The position numbers and the translations under genes were made by a program. Source: Dehalococcoidales bacterium (GTDB lineage Bacteria; Chloroflexota; Dehalococcoidia; Dehalococcoidales; UBA3254). Taken from it: a stretch of DNA of 16,813 nt. This document shows, one piece after another, positions 7,296-14,703 of this stretch (position 1 is the stretch's first letter; the number at the start of each line of letters is the position of its first letter). Location: positions 1 through 16,813 of the forward strand of contig JAFGOB010000071.1 in NCBI GenBank assembly GCA_016926695.1, written 5' to 3'. The notes beneath the pieces are model-generated. The model was not told where the DNA came from and made no database searches. It worked only from the letters and a program-made list of their open reading frames with translations.

Positions 7296-8560
7296 TATTT
7301 AGTCCGCCTGGATAAAGCATCCATATGTCTCTTATAGTTATCCAGGTTTACTTCACTGAATCCCTTTAGTCCTCCTTCGATAGCTCCTCTATTATCAATT
7401 TTCAGTTCACTCGTACAGGTGTTGCCTTTATTTTTTTCAAAATAGTAAATCCGCAGGTCTTGAGGAGCAATTTTGCCTTCTGCGACCAGATTAAGAAAAC
7501 CAATTAACATGGTCTCACTGTGAGAAGTAAGGATCAGTTGTTTGTTTTCCTTTAAAGCAATCGAGGCCAGTACTTCACACAGCTTTATCTGGGCTTTAGG
7601 ATGAAGAGAAATATCCGCTTCTTCTATAGCTATGACAGAGTCCGCCGGACTGATAGCCAGTTGAAGTAAAGGACGGATAAGCTGATTGCTGCCGAACCCG
7701 CCCTGGTAGATATCATATCCCTCGCTGCTTTTCAGCTCGATTTGTTTCTTGGGAACCAGGTGAATGGAAAGACCGGTGTCTGTAATCATACTCAGCCAGT
7801 TTGAAACCTTCTCTTCTATTTCTCTTCTGTAGGCGAAGGTACTGAATACTTCCCCACCGGTAACAGGGGACTCCGAAGCAGCTTCTGAAAGGGGATAAGA
7901 CTCGCTGTCAAAACCGCGCAACGCATAATCAATGTAAATATTTTTTAATACTACTGAAAATACAGATAAAAATGATTCAACTTCATCGATCAGCAGCTTA
8001 TGCTGATTTGATTGACCGTGGGTACCCTGTCCTCCGGATATTCTCAACGGACGGCCTATTTCAGTACTTGCTGTTAGACCGACATTATTATCATCCTGTC
8101 CGATGCGGTCAGGAGAGACCTTAGTATCTCCATAACTTAATAGTCCTTTTATTTCATAAGCATCTATACTTAACCGTTGACGCAAATCATCGGGGAGTTT
8201 AATACTACTTTTCTGCATAAGTAATGTAGAAGGATCGGTGAAGGTCATCCCGTATTCAAACGGTATTTCATCTTGAGTGTTTTTATCGACGGCATCGACT
8301 GAGGCTTTGCCGGATATACCAATACTAATGTTATTTTTGGTAAAACTGTTATGTACTAAAGCCCCATAGCTGGAAAATTTATATCGTCCTGTTGTAAGTC
8401 CGTTATTGCCGATAGACTGATGCAGCAATGCCAGGGCCTGGATAAACGATGATTTTCCGGTGCCGTTTTCTCCGATTAGTATATTGATTTTTCCTAACGC
8501 AATATCGTTTTCTTTCTCCCCGAACGATTTAAAGTTGGATAACCTGACATCCGTTATCAT
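7295..8560 (-). CDS. AAA/ABC-type ATPase (OLD/AAA_21-like), partner of PIN-like protein
   Basis: This is a 421-aa ATPase of the SMC/ABC-like AAA_15/AAA_21 group. The Walker A is GENGTGKSS (residues 30-38), directly after FKSFGEKENDI. Late in the protein come a signature-like GGFGSNQL (286-293), Walker B VIAIEEADISLHP (308-320) and the switch His in LTSHSETM (His346). The middle, residues ~50-280, is the variable insertion usual for these proteins. There is no TOPRIM domain, which distinguishes it from classical OLD nucleases; the nuclease role may be supplied by the coupled PIN-like gene. GGAGGAG lies 4-6 bases before the ATG, and a 20-bp palindrome lies just upstream. The pair looks more AT-rich than its neighbours, compatible with acquisition. 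Defence is the favoured hypothesis, by analogy with PARIS-type ATPase/effector pairs. Confidence 0.85.
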   Translation of the reverse strand: MITDVRLSNFKSFGEKENDIALGKINILIGENGTGKSSFIQALALLHQSIGNNGLTTGRYKFSSYGALVHNSFTKNNISIGISGKASVDAVDKNTQDEIPFEYGMTFTDPSTLLMQKSSIKLPDDLRQRLSIDAYEIKGLLSYGDTKVSPDRIGQDDNNVGLTASTEIGRPLRISGGQGTHGQSNQHKLLIDEVESFLSVFSVVLKNIYIDYALRGFDSESYPLSEAASESPVTGGEVFSTFAYRREIEEKVSNWLSMITDTGLSIHLVPKKQIELKSSEGYDIYQGGFGSNQLIRPLLQLAISPADSVIAIEEADISLHPKAQIKLCEVLASIALKENKQLILTSHSETMLIGFLNLVAEGKIAPQDLRIYYFEKNKGNTCTSELKIDNRGAIEGGLKGFSEVNLDNYKRHMDALSRRTK

Positions 8561-8575
8561 CGCACTCCTCCAGGG

Positions 8576-8595
8576 TAATGATTACATAATCATTA
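8576..8595. promoter_or_regulatory. Perfect palindrome (operator candidate) upstream of the ATPase-PIN pair
   Basis: TAATGATTA, CA, TAATCATTA: two perfect 9-bp arms around a 2-base centre, ending 15 bases before the ATPase start codon and touching its ribosome binding region. It suits binding of a dimeric repressor and is too AT-rich for a strong terminator. No regulator gene is adjacent, so autoregulation by the pair is a possibility. Confidence 0.55.
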
Positions 8596-8644
8596 TTTTC
8601 GTAATATACAAATTACATAGCTACAATAGCTGTTGTGTAGATAA

Positions 8645-8674
8645 ACTATAATGGAATCAATTATCCTTTGTCCA
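8645..8674 (-). promoter_or_regulatory. Candidate promoter of the ATPase-PIN pair
   Basis: On the minus strand TGGACA (8669-8674) and TATAGT (8645-8650) are 18 bases apart, about 85 bases before the ATPase start and upstream of the palindrome. It is a sequence match only. Confidence 0.3.
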
Positions 8675-8757
8675 ACAATATTGACAGCAAAGAACGGTGT
8701 ATTCATAAAGAGGCTTTAATAACTTCAAATAGCTTGCCGGTTATTTTCTTCCGTGTA

Positions 8758-10107
8758 CTACAGCAAGTAGCTGATCATCAAGTAGGCCAGCCCCAGGAAT
8801 AGGAAGAATCCGGCTATATCGGTGAAGGTGGTAACAAGAACTGCGGAAGCTACCGCGGGGTCTATTTTAAAGCGCGCCAGCAGAAGGGGCACTCCGGCGC
8901 CGGTTAGCCCCGCAATTATCATATTGCCCAGCATGGCCAGTCCCAGCACCACACCCAGCATATAGTTGCCTTTCCATATAAAAGCCACCAGGCCTACCAG
9001 TAAAGCCAGCAGCAATCCATGCATGACTCCCAGCAAGACCTCCCGGGCGATCAGACGGATCTCATTCCTCTTTCCTGTAATCTCTCTCAGTACCATACTG
9101 CGTACTACCAGTGTCAGGGTTTGAGTTCCGCCGATACCTCCCTGTCCGGATACGACGGGCAGGAACACAGCCAGAACCGCCGCGCGGGCGATAGTTGATT
9201 CAAACATGCTTATCACCAGGGCAGCCAGAAAGGTGGTTGCCAGGTTGATTGTCAGCCAGGGCAGCCTGTTACGCAGCGAATCACGCAGGGGACCGTAAAC
9301 ACGCTCTCCGGTAATTCCGGCCAGTTTGTACATATCCTCTGTGGCCTCTTCTTCCAGAATGTCGGCTACATCATCCCAGGTAATGATTCCAACAAGACGA
9401 TATTCACCATCAACCACAGGCAAGGCCAGCAGATTGTTATCCCTCAATATTGTGGCAGCCAACTCCTGATCCGTCCCGGTATCTACAGCCCTGGGGTCCG
9501 ATCTCATGATCTCCAAAACCCTTTTTCCCTGGTCTGCCAGTACCAGGTCCTTGAGTGATACAATTCCAAGCAGATGGCGTTCTTCATCCATAACGTACGA
9601 GTCATAAACCGTCTCCCGGTTAAGAGACAGGTCCCTGATCCGCTGAAGCGCCTGTGAGGAAGTCATGTCGCTGCGCAGGTCAACGAAGTAGGGCGTCATA
9701 GCCCTTCCTGCTGTACCTTCCTTATATCCCAGCAATTCCATGGTCAACAGCCGTTGTTCCGGTGATAGTACACGGAGCAAACGTTTGGCAACCATCGCCG
9801 GGACCTCATCAAGCAGGTCTGCACGATCGTCAGGGGCCATCGCTTCCAGCAGCAGTTTTACAGCCTGGTCTCCGAAAGATTCAAGCAGGCGCTGCTGCTG
9901 GTTTGGGTCCAGGAATTCGAAAACACGCACTGCGAAATCCTTCGGCAGCAGGCGAAAGGCTATTACTGACTTTTCCAGGGCTACGTTTTCTAAAAAGCTC
10001 GCTATATCAACCGGTTCAGTCTCTACTAATCTCTCCCTTAGACTCCGGTATTGCCCCTTGTCCAGCAAATCCTCAAATATTTCAATGCTAAACTCAGTAT
10101 CATTCAT
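8758..10107 (-). CDS. mgtE: Magnesium transporter/channel MgtE
   Basis: This is a complete MgtE-type Mg2+ channel. An N-terminal superhelical domain (about residues 10-120) precedes two CBS domains (roughly 120-240; AMTPYFVDLRSDMT, then IMRSDPRAVDTGTD). The plug region follows, then five membrane helices from about residue 270. The family block GGIGGTQTLTLVVRSMVLREI and the last-helix TTFTDIAGFFLFLGLA, with the pore Asp, are present. The start is uncertain: the ATG at 10105-10107 fits family alignments, while an ATG at 10165-10167 would add 20 atypical residues. Neither has a clean ribosome binding site. It functions as a homodimer in the inner membrane, gated by cytosolic Mg2+ through the CBS domains. 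It stands alone, and no recognisable Mg2+ riboswitch lies upstream. Confidence 0.93.
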   Translation of the reverse strand: MNDTEFSIEIFEDLLDKGQYRSLRERLVETEPVDIASFLENVALEKSVIAFRLLPKDFAVRVFEFLDPNQQQRLLESFGDQAVKLLLEAMAPDDRADLLDEVPAMVAKRLLRVLSPEQRLLTMELLGYKEGTAGRAMTPYFVDLRSDMTSSQALQRIRDLSLNRETVYDSYVMDEERHLLGIVSLKDLVLADQGKRVLEIMRSDPRAVDTGTDQELAATILRDNNLLALPVVDGEYRLVGIITWDDVADILEEEATEDMYKLAGITGERVYGPLRDSLRNRLPWLTINLATTFLAALVISMFESTIARAAVLAVFLPVVSGQGGIGGTQTLTLVVRSMVLREITGKRNEIRLIAREVLLGVMHGLLLALLVGLVAFIWKGNYMLGVVLGLAMLGNMIIAGLTGAGVPLLLARFKIDPAVASAVLVTTFTDIAGFFLFLGLAYLMISYLL

Positions 10108-10198
10108 ACCAACTTTGAATTTCCCTCTGCGATAATTCCCAGGTGAACCGGCTGTGAAATTCAGCATCTCTTCGAATTCAGGACAGAGAAATGACTGA

Positions 10199-10217
10199 TA
10201 AGAAAATTATTTTCTTA
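10199..10217. promoter_or_regulatory. Perfect 19-bp palindrome upstream of mgtE
   Basis: TAAGAAAAT, T, ATTTTCTTA: two perfect 9-bp arms around one base, about 90 bases upstream of the favoured mgtE start and 32 upstream of the alternative start. It could be an operator; the one-base centre makes an RNA hairpin less likely. Confidence 0.4.
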
Positions 10218-10322
10218 CAATATCCGGGCAACGATAAAAACAACAGGATTCATTGTCAGACTTGCATATTCTGATGAAAACAAAGCAAGGCAGGATTATA
10301 GAGCTATCAACATTAAAAAGGA

Positions 10323-10385
10323 ATACTACTTATAGTATATACAGGCAACCTGGATTCATGCCTGAACATAACGCCAGTCATGAAT
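10323..10385. other. Cluster of short inverted repeats in the mgtE-trpB2 intergenic region
   Basis: The intergenic stretch 10168-10558 has no convincing gene. Within it are ATACTA/TAGTAT (10323-10338), CAGGCA/TGCCTG (10342-10347 and 10359-10364) and ATTCATG/CATGAAT (10354-10360 and 10379-10385). The last two overlap and are mutually exclusive as hairpins. This could be a structured RNA or regulatory DNA, or chance in AT-rich sequence. Confidence 0.3.
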
Positions 10386-10482
10386 ATTATAGTTAAACAC
10401 CTGATTTATGGCAAACCACCAGCCGGACCAGCCTGTCCCGGTAAAATCGGCTTTTTTCGATCTATATACAGGATATCACTTT

Positions 10483-10512
10483 TTGACTTGGTATCTGAAA
10501 CTCTTTTAGAAT
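10483..10512 (+). promoter_or_regulatory. Promoter of the TrpB2-like gene
   Basis: TTGACT (10483-10488) and TAGAAT (10507-10512) are 18 bases apart, which predicts a leader of about 40 bases before the ATG at 10559. Confidence 0.5.
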
Positions 10513-10558
10513 GAAGGTCAGGAAAGGCTTGAATTCGATCTGAACATTGGAGGAAGAT

Positions 10559-11908
10559 ATGCGCATTAATCCGGATATCAAAGGAATCCCTGGAAAATGG
10601 ACCAATATCATACCTGGTTTAAATTTCACAGTTCCGCCGCCTGTATCGATCTCCGGTTTTAACCTGACTCATCATGACCTTGACCAGTATTCTTCCAGTC
10701 CCATTATTGAACAGGAACTTGACCGGGAAAACCGTGAAATTCCTATTCCGGAAAAAGTCGTGGATCTATACTCAGTCTGGAGGCCGACCCCCATGTATCG
10801 CGCCGAGAGTTTCGAGCGTGTTCTAAACACTCCGGCACAGATATTTTATAAATTTGAAGGGACCAGTCCTTCCGGCGGGCATGAAATGAATACCGCTATT
10901 CCACAGGCATTCTACGCATCCGGACAAAAAGGAATCAACTGTATCGTCAGCGCCACCGGCAACGGTGAATGGGGATCGGCCCTGGCTAATGCCTGTAGCT
11001 ATTTCGGGCTGAAATGTAAAATATTTATGGTACGTTCCAGTTACGAAAAAAAGGTCTACGGACGTTATATCATGGAAATAATGGGAGCTGAGGTAATTCC
11101 CAGCCCGAGCGACCGGACCAGGACGGGTAAAAAGGCCATTGAATCAGACCCGGACTCACCCGGAAGCATCGGCATGGCTTTAAGCGAAGCCTTTGAAACA
11201 GCGGCCATGACGGACGATACCAAGTTTGCCTGGGGTTCGGTTATGAACCATGTACTGATTCATCAGACCGTTATCGGGCTAGAAGCCCGGTCCCAGCTTC
11301 GTAAAGAGGGCATCAACCCGGATATTATTATCAGTGCCGTGGGCGGAGGAAGCAGTTTCGGGGGACTGGTCTTTCCTTATTATTCCGCCCGCGATACAAA
11401 AACCCGCATGATAGCAGTAGAGTCCGCTGCCGCTCCCAGCCTCTCCAGAGGACGGTATGCCTATGATTACGCCGATGCTGAGGGGTTTGGGCCTTTGTTG
11501 AAGATGTATACACTGGGACACGGCTTCGTCCCTCCGGGCATACAGGCCGGCGATATGCGCTATCACGGAATGTCGCCTTTAATAAGCTCCTTATACCGTG
11601 AAAAAAGGATTGAAGTACAGATTTACGACCAGAGAGAGGCTTTCGATGCAGCTCTGGCTTTTACCCGTTCTGAAGGTCTGATTCCATCGCCTCAATCGGC
11701 CTACACTCTGAAAGCGGTTGTAAATGAAGCCCTCAAATGTAAAGAGAAAAAGGAAAAGAAAAATATTTTGTTCGTCCTGGATGCCAACAGCAACCTTGAT
11801 CTTGAATCTTTCAAGAGTTTCGTGGACGGGGCTATGGATAACCAGCCCTTCCCGGAGAAGGAAGTTCGAGAGGCACTCGATAAGCTTCCTTCTTTACCCA
11901 GTCAGTAG
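10559..11908 (+). CDS. TrpB2-like protein lacking the PLP lysine (probable pseudoenzyme)
   Basis: This is a 449-aa protein of the TrpB-like PLP family (TrpB2, tryptophan synthase beta-like). The family skeleton is intact: WRPTPMYRAE, the YKFEGTSPSGGHEMNTA block, WGSALANACSYFGLKCK, SPGSIGMALSEA, VGGGSSFGGL, and a closing Ser-rich segment (IPSPQSAYTLKA). Two catalytic positions are changed. The Schiff-base Lys of the usual G-S-H-K-x-N is Glu109 (GAA at 10883-10885). The Glu of the usual T-E-T-G-A-G-Q is Ala132 (S-A-T-G-N-G-E; GCC at 10952-10954). Normal TrpB chemistry therefore looks impossible. The reading frame is full length without stops, so it is retained. The start is ATG 10559 with GGAGG 5 bases upstream; a TTG at 10547 lies before that site. 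It has its own promoter and no trpA beside it. Confidence 0.85.
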   Translation: MRINPDIKGIPGKWTNIIPGLNFTVPPPVSISGFNLTHHDLDQYSSSPIIEQELDRENREIPIPEKVVDLYSVWRPTPMYRAESFERVLNTPAQIFYKFEGTSPSGGHEMNTAIPQAFYASGQKGINCIVSATGNGEWGSALANACSYFGLKCKIFMVRSSYEKKVYGRYIMEIMGAEVIPSPSDRTRTGKKAIESDPDSPGSIGMALSEAFETAAMTDDTKFAWGSVMNHVLIHQTVIGLEARSQLRKEGINPDIIISAVGGGSSFGGLVFPYYSARDTKTRMIAVESAAAPSLSRGRYAYDYADAEGFGPLLKMYTLGHGFVPPGIQAGDMRYHGMSPLISSLYREKRIEVQIYDQREAFDAALAFTRSEGLIPSPQSAYTLKAVVNEALKCKEKKEKKNILFVLDANSNLDLESFKSFVDGAMDNQPFPEKEVREALDKLPSLPSQ

Positions 11909-11970
11909 CGTTGGGGCGATGTAGTGCGAATATAAAACGAATTTCGTTAAAACCGGCCTAAAACTGAAAA

Positions 11971-11982
11971 GCCGCGATCGGC
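11971..11982 (-). terminator. Weak terminator after the DUF11-type gene
   Basis: GCCG, ATCG, CGGC read on the minus strand forms a short GC stem, followed by TTTT, CAG, TTTT. It starts about 10 bases after the stop codon at 11992. The stem is short, so this is tentative. A second palindrome, AACGAA-T-TTCGTT (11936-11948), lies on the trpB2-like side. Confidence 0.35.
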
Positions 11983-11991
11983 GAATATCTG

Positions 11992-12852
11992 TTATTGCGG
12001 GCTGATTTTCCTCTTTTTCATAACCATGATAAAAGTCCCCAGTCCGGCCAGCCCTATTCCCAACAACAATCCCGCTCCCATATCGGGCAAAACCACAACA
12101 TCCTGGGGTTTTGTGACAACGCAGGTCGCAGTCGAGCTGACGGTATCCTCGCACTTGCTATGCTTGACTCTGGCAGTAACCCTGGCGGTATTTTCGACTG
12201 TGATAATTGAATTATCAGTCACGGTATAGGTACCCATGGCTTTACATGACTGACCCGGGTTGAGGGTCCCCTTGAATCCTGACTCCCAGGTAATAGAATC
12301 CAGCTTGTTATCCTCCAGAGCGATATTATCCAGTTCGTTTCCACCCGTGTTGGTAACGGTGAACTGATAGTCAATAGTATTATCCACTACTCTCCAGATA
12401 CCGGCTTTTTCAAGCCTTATGGGGGGCAAATATACAATACAGGTTTCCTTTTGGGTTTTAATATCTTTGTACTTATCGTTTTTTAAATACTGAGCATCCA
12501 GAGTGGCGATATTTTCAATTTTGTCATGATCATCCGGCTGGACTATGTATTCCGCAAACCGTTGTTCACTCTTTTTCGGGTCCAGTGAAAATTTTTCGGA
12601 TGGATCTATAATCATCCCCAGCGGATCGTCTTCCAGTACTATATTATATAAGGTACTTATGCCTTTGTTAGTCACTGTATATGTATATCGTATTACCCAG
12701 GATGTTTCAGAGATATCCAGTTCACCGGTCTTCTCCAGGCTGACTTCATATGGACGGTCTTTCTCATCATCAGCAAATATTGACTGGGCGCCAAGGGTAG
12801 ATACAGCACAAAATAGCAAACTGAGTATCAAAGCGGTGATTATTTTTTTCAT
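11992..12852 (-). CDS. Secreted DUF11-type repeat protein with LPDMG sorting-like tail
   Basis: This is a 286-aa exported surface protein. Residues 1-27 form a signal peptide (MKKIITALILSLLFCAVSTLGAQS, cut probably near AQS/IFA or FADD). Two similar beta-sandwich repeats follow, about 35-130 and 147-245. Each has a Y-x-x-T-V-T-N-x-G strand and an L-x-N-I-x-L-E-D turn (YTVTNKGISTLYNIVLEDD; FTVTNTGGNELDNIALEDN), typical of DUF11/conserved-repeat domains. The C-terminus is tripartite: LPDMG, a hydrophobic helix (AGLLLGIGLAGLGTFIMVM), then KKRK. That is the architecture of sortase or exosortase substrates, with LPDMG unlike canonical PEP-CTERM. GGAGGAA lies 5 bases before the ATG. It is divergent from the exosortase module that begins at ~12904, making it the most likely local substrate. 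Confidence 0.8.
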   Translation of the reverse strand: MKKIITALILSLLFCAVSTLGAQSIFADDEKDRPYEVSLEKTGELDISETSWVIRYTYTVTNKGISTLYNIVLEDDPLGMIIDPSEKFSLDPKKSEQRFAEYIVQPDDHDKIENIATLDAQYLKNDKYKDIKTQKETCIVYLPPIRLEKAGIWRVVDNTIDYQFTVTNTGGNELDNIALEDNKLDSITWESGFKGTLNPGQSCKAMGTYTVTDNSIITVENTARVTARVKHSKCEDTVSSTATCVVTKPQDVVVLPDMGAGLLLGIGLAGLGTFIMVMKKRKISPQ

Positions 12853-12903
12853 CTGTTCCTCCTGAATGGCAGACTTGGTGAAATCTGGTGTGTAAATGGT
12901 TAA

Positions 12904-13357
12904 CTATCTTCTCTATGACACCGGCTTAAGAATAATGGGTTTCTGTATTACAGTATTTCCATATTACGATATCCGGGTAAATAAAATGTAAACAGAGCGG
13001 GTTTTATTGAGCCAACGGGGATAAAAAAGGGTAAAATCAGAGTAAATAAAACCTAACAGTTTTCCTTTCAGAAATCTGATTTTCAGGCGGTTTGACCGCT
13101 TTTGTAAATATATATACTTTACTATGGAGAATTATTATGACTGGTTTTGTTGTATCTCTGGTGGTTCCATTACCAACCGTTATACAGGGTGCCATAGGGG
13201 GACTGATAGCGCTGCTTGTTGTTTCACATCTTTTGGATTATGAAGGATCAGCTTTAAAATCCATTGGCCGTCATATTATATGCTTTGCGTTCCGCTGCTT
13301 ATCTGGTTTACGTTTAACATGATTATCGGAATAGCACACATCATAACCGCCTTGTAA
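12904..13357 (+). repeat. Inverted repeat arm B (leader + frameshifted small membrane gene)
   Basis: This is the partner of arm A at 289-745, in the opposite orientation. Homology starts near TCTTCTCTAT-ACACC and ends at the stop codon of the restored small gene. Downstream sequences differ: exosortase remnant on the left, transposase-like gene on the right. The non-coding part, 12904-13136, contains a local direct repeat (GTAAATAAAA at ~12977 and ~13043). Confidence 0.85.
13137..13357 (+). pseudogene. Small two-helix membrane protein, copy B, frameshifted
   Basis: This copy is homologous to 289-510. The ATG at 13137 is preceded by GGAGAA, and the N-terminal half is conserved (PTVIQGAIGGL, LLDYEGSALKSIGR). 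A one-base deletion after the GR-H-I codons (about 13275-13281) shifts the frame, so translation ends at TGA 13320-13322. With one base restored, the second helix reads MLCVPLLIWFTFNM and on to a stop at 13355-13357, matching copy A. The promoter spacer is also shortened to 15 bases. It is probably a recent pseudogene; programmed frameshifting is possible but no slippery heptamer is evident. Confidence 0.75.
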
Positions 13358-13384
13358 CCTCTCTTTTTTGATATATTTTTAACC

Positions 13385-13408
13385 AATTGTAACATAAATT
13401 TTACAATT
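13385..13408. promoter_or_regulatory. Inverted repeat upstream of the transposase-like gene
   Basis: AATTGTAA, 8 bases, TTACAATT: perfect 8-bp arms in the 134-base gap between the small pseudogene and the transposase-like gene. It is not followed by a T-tract, so an operator is more likely than a terminator. Confidence 0.35.
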
Positions 13409-13491
13409 ACTTGCCCTTTGTTAATGTTCTATTTACCCCACCATATTATGATTAGCATGCCTCTAAATTTTGGATCATGGAGAAAGAGGAC

Positions 13492-14445
13492 ATGGTAAAT
13501 AAGAACTTTGTTTTAAAACACCGGCCTGATACACTAATCTGTAATTTCTGCGGCTCACACGAAGTGGTTAAATATGGCTTCACGGAGAAAGGTAAACAGA
13601 GGCATTTATGCCTGAACTGCAAACATACCTTTCTGGATAACGATGTAGCCCACAAGAAGCGCTATCCCACCAAAGTGATAGCCTCAGCTATAAAACAGTT
13701 CTATGAGGGAAAATCGTTACATGAAATCCAGCGCCAGCTTGATATAGAATATAACGCAGCCCCTCACTATTCCAGTATCTATGACTGGATTTTCCACTAC
13801 ACAAAGAAGGCCAAAGATACTCTGGATTCCATCAAACTCAGGACAGGTGATAACTGGGTAACCGGGGAAACAGTGGTTAAACTAAGATCAACCAGTATAA
13901 AAGACATCAGGATATTTGACTGTATTGACAAGGAAAGCGGCTTCCTTTTAGCGTCTCATCTGATCCTGAACCAAAATAGAAAAGAAATGTTAGCTTTTGT
14001 TAAAACCATCATAAAATATACACGGAGAAGGAATCCGCAATACATGGATGCCAACAGATTGGAGAGCTTGCTTCAGTCTTTCCAGCATGATTATACAAGC
14101 AATAAACTCCCCCGCATGAAGTATCCCCTGAATTCCGATACGGTTTTGAAGCGGCTGCGCGGCACACTTAAAGAAAGATCAAACATTATTCGCAGTCTGA
14201 CAAACCTGGAAAGCATTAATCTGGTGATGAACGGATGGTGCATACATTACAACTTTTTCCGTCCCCATCCCGGGCTTAACGGACAGACTCCGGCAGATGC
14301 AGCAAAATTGAACGTAACCTCAAAAAGCTGGGCCGATATTATTAATGATAGCTACCAGGCCGTTCCGGTCACACAGAAGAGTATTAAACACCATCCTCAC
14401 AGGCAGTCCGGATCAAAATCATACGCTGGTTTTTCATCTTCCTGA
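13492..14445 (+). CDS. Zinc-ribbon/DDE transposase-like protein with depleted catalytic triad
   Basis: This is a 317-aa protein of the IS6-like/archaeal-type DDE transposase group. It has an N-terminal zinc ribbon (C17-NF-C20, C40-LN-C43), a helix-turn-helix-like region to about residue 90, then an RNase-H-like domain. The ends of that domain match the family: FLLASHL, GTLKERSNIIRSL, and W-C-I-H-YNFFRPHPGLNGQTPADAA. The first catalytic Asp of the usual D-E-T motif is Gly (TGETVV; GGG at 13864-13866). The final Glu of the usual I-E-R is Lys (LKRLRG; AAG at 14149-14151). The middle Asp may survive in YMDAN. The frame is uninterrupted, and no terminal inverted repeats or target duplications are seen. 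Start 13492 has GGAG 9 bases upstream; ATG 13477 is an alternative. It may be a dead IS, or a retained DNA-binding protein. Confidence 0.75.
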   Translation: MVNKNFVLKHRPDTLICNFCGSHEVVKYGFTEKGKQRHLCLNCKHTFLDNDVAHKKRYPTKVIASAIKQFYEGKSLHEIQRQLDIEYNAAPHYSSIYDWIFHYTKKAKDTLDSIKLRTGDNWVTGETVVKLRSTSIKDIRIFDCIDKESGFLLASHLILNQNRKEMLAFVKTIIKYTRRRNPQYMDANRLESLLQSFQHDYTSNKLPRMKYPLNSDTVLKRLRGTLKERSNIIRSLTNLESINLVMNGWCIHYNFFRPHPGLNGQTPADAAKLNVTSKSWADIINDSYQAVPVTQKSIKHHPHRQSGSKSYAGFSSS

Positions 14446-14703
14446 AAATTATTACATTTTTTTCAAACATAAATTACCGCTTATCGAAAGCACCATGAAC
14501 GATGGAAACACAGGCATGCTGGATACCGGACTAACCTCAGGGCGGGTTTTTCAATCCACCTCTATTTTTACATTAAGACCATGGCTTCATTATAATGTCT
14601 ATATTATCATGGTCGTAGACGGAAAAAAGGTCCGGTATTAACCTGTGGCGATAGTGAAATCGATTGTGAAAATCCGTCTAAACCTGAGTATCTATCGTTC
14701 ATT

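Noticed and set aside
10168..10558. Magnesium-sensing M-box riboswitch for mgtE
   Set aside because: The conserved M-box sequence blocks could not be found on the mgtE strand.
14345..14641. 98-codon open frame overlapping the end of the transposase-like gene
   Set aside because: About 100 bases overlap a better-supported gene; there is no ribosome binding site and no recognisable feature.
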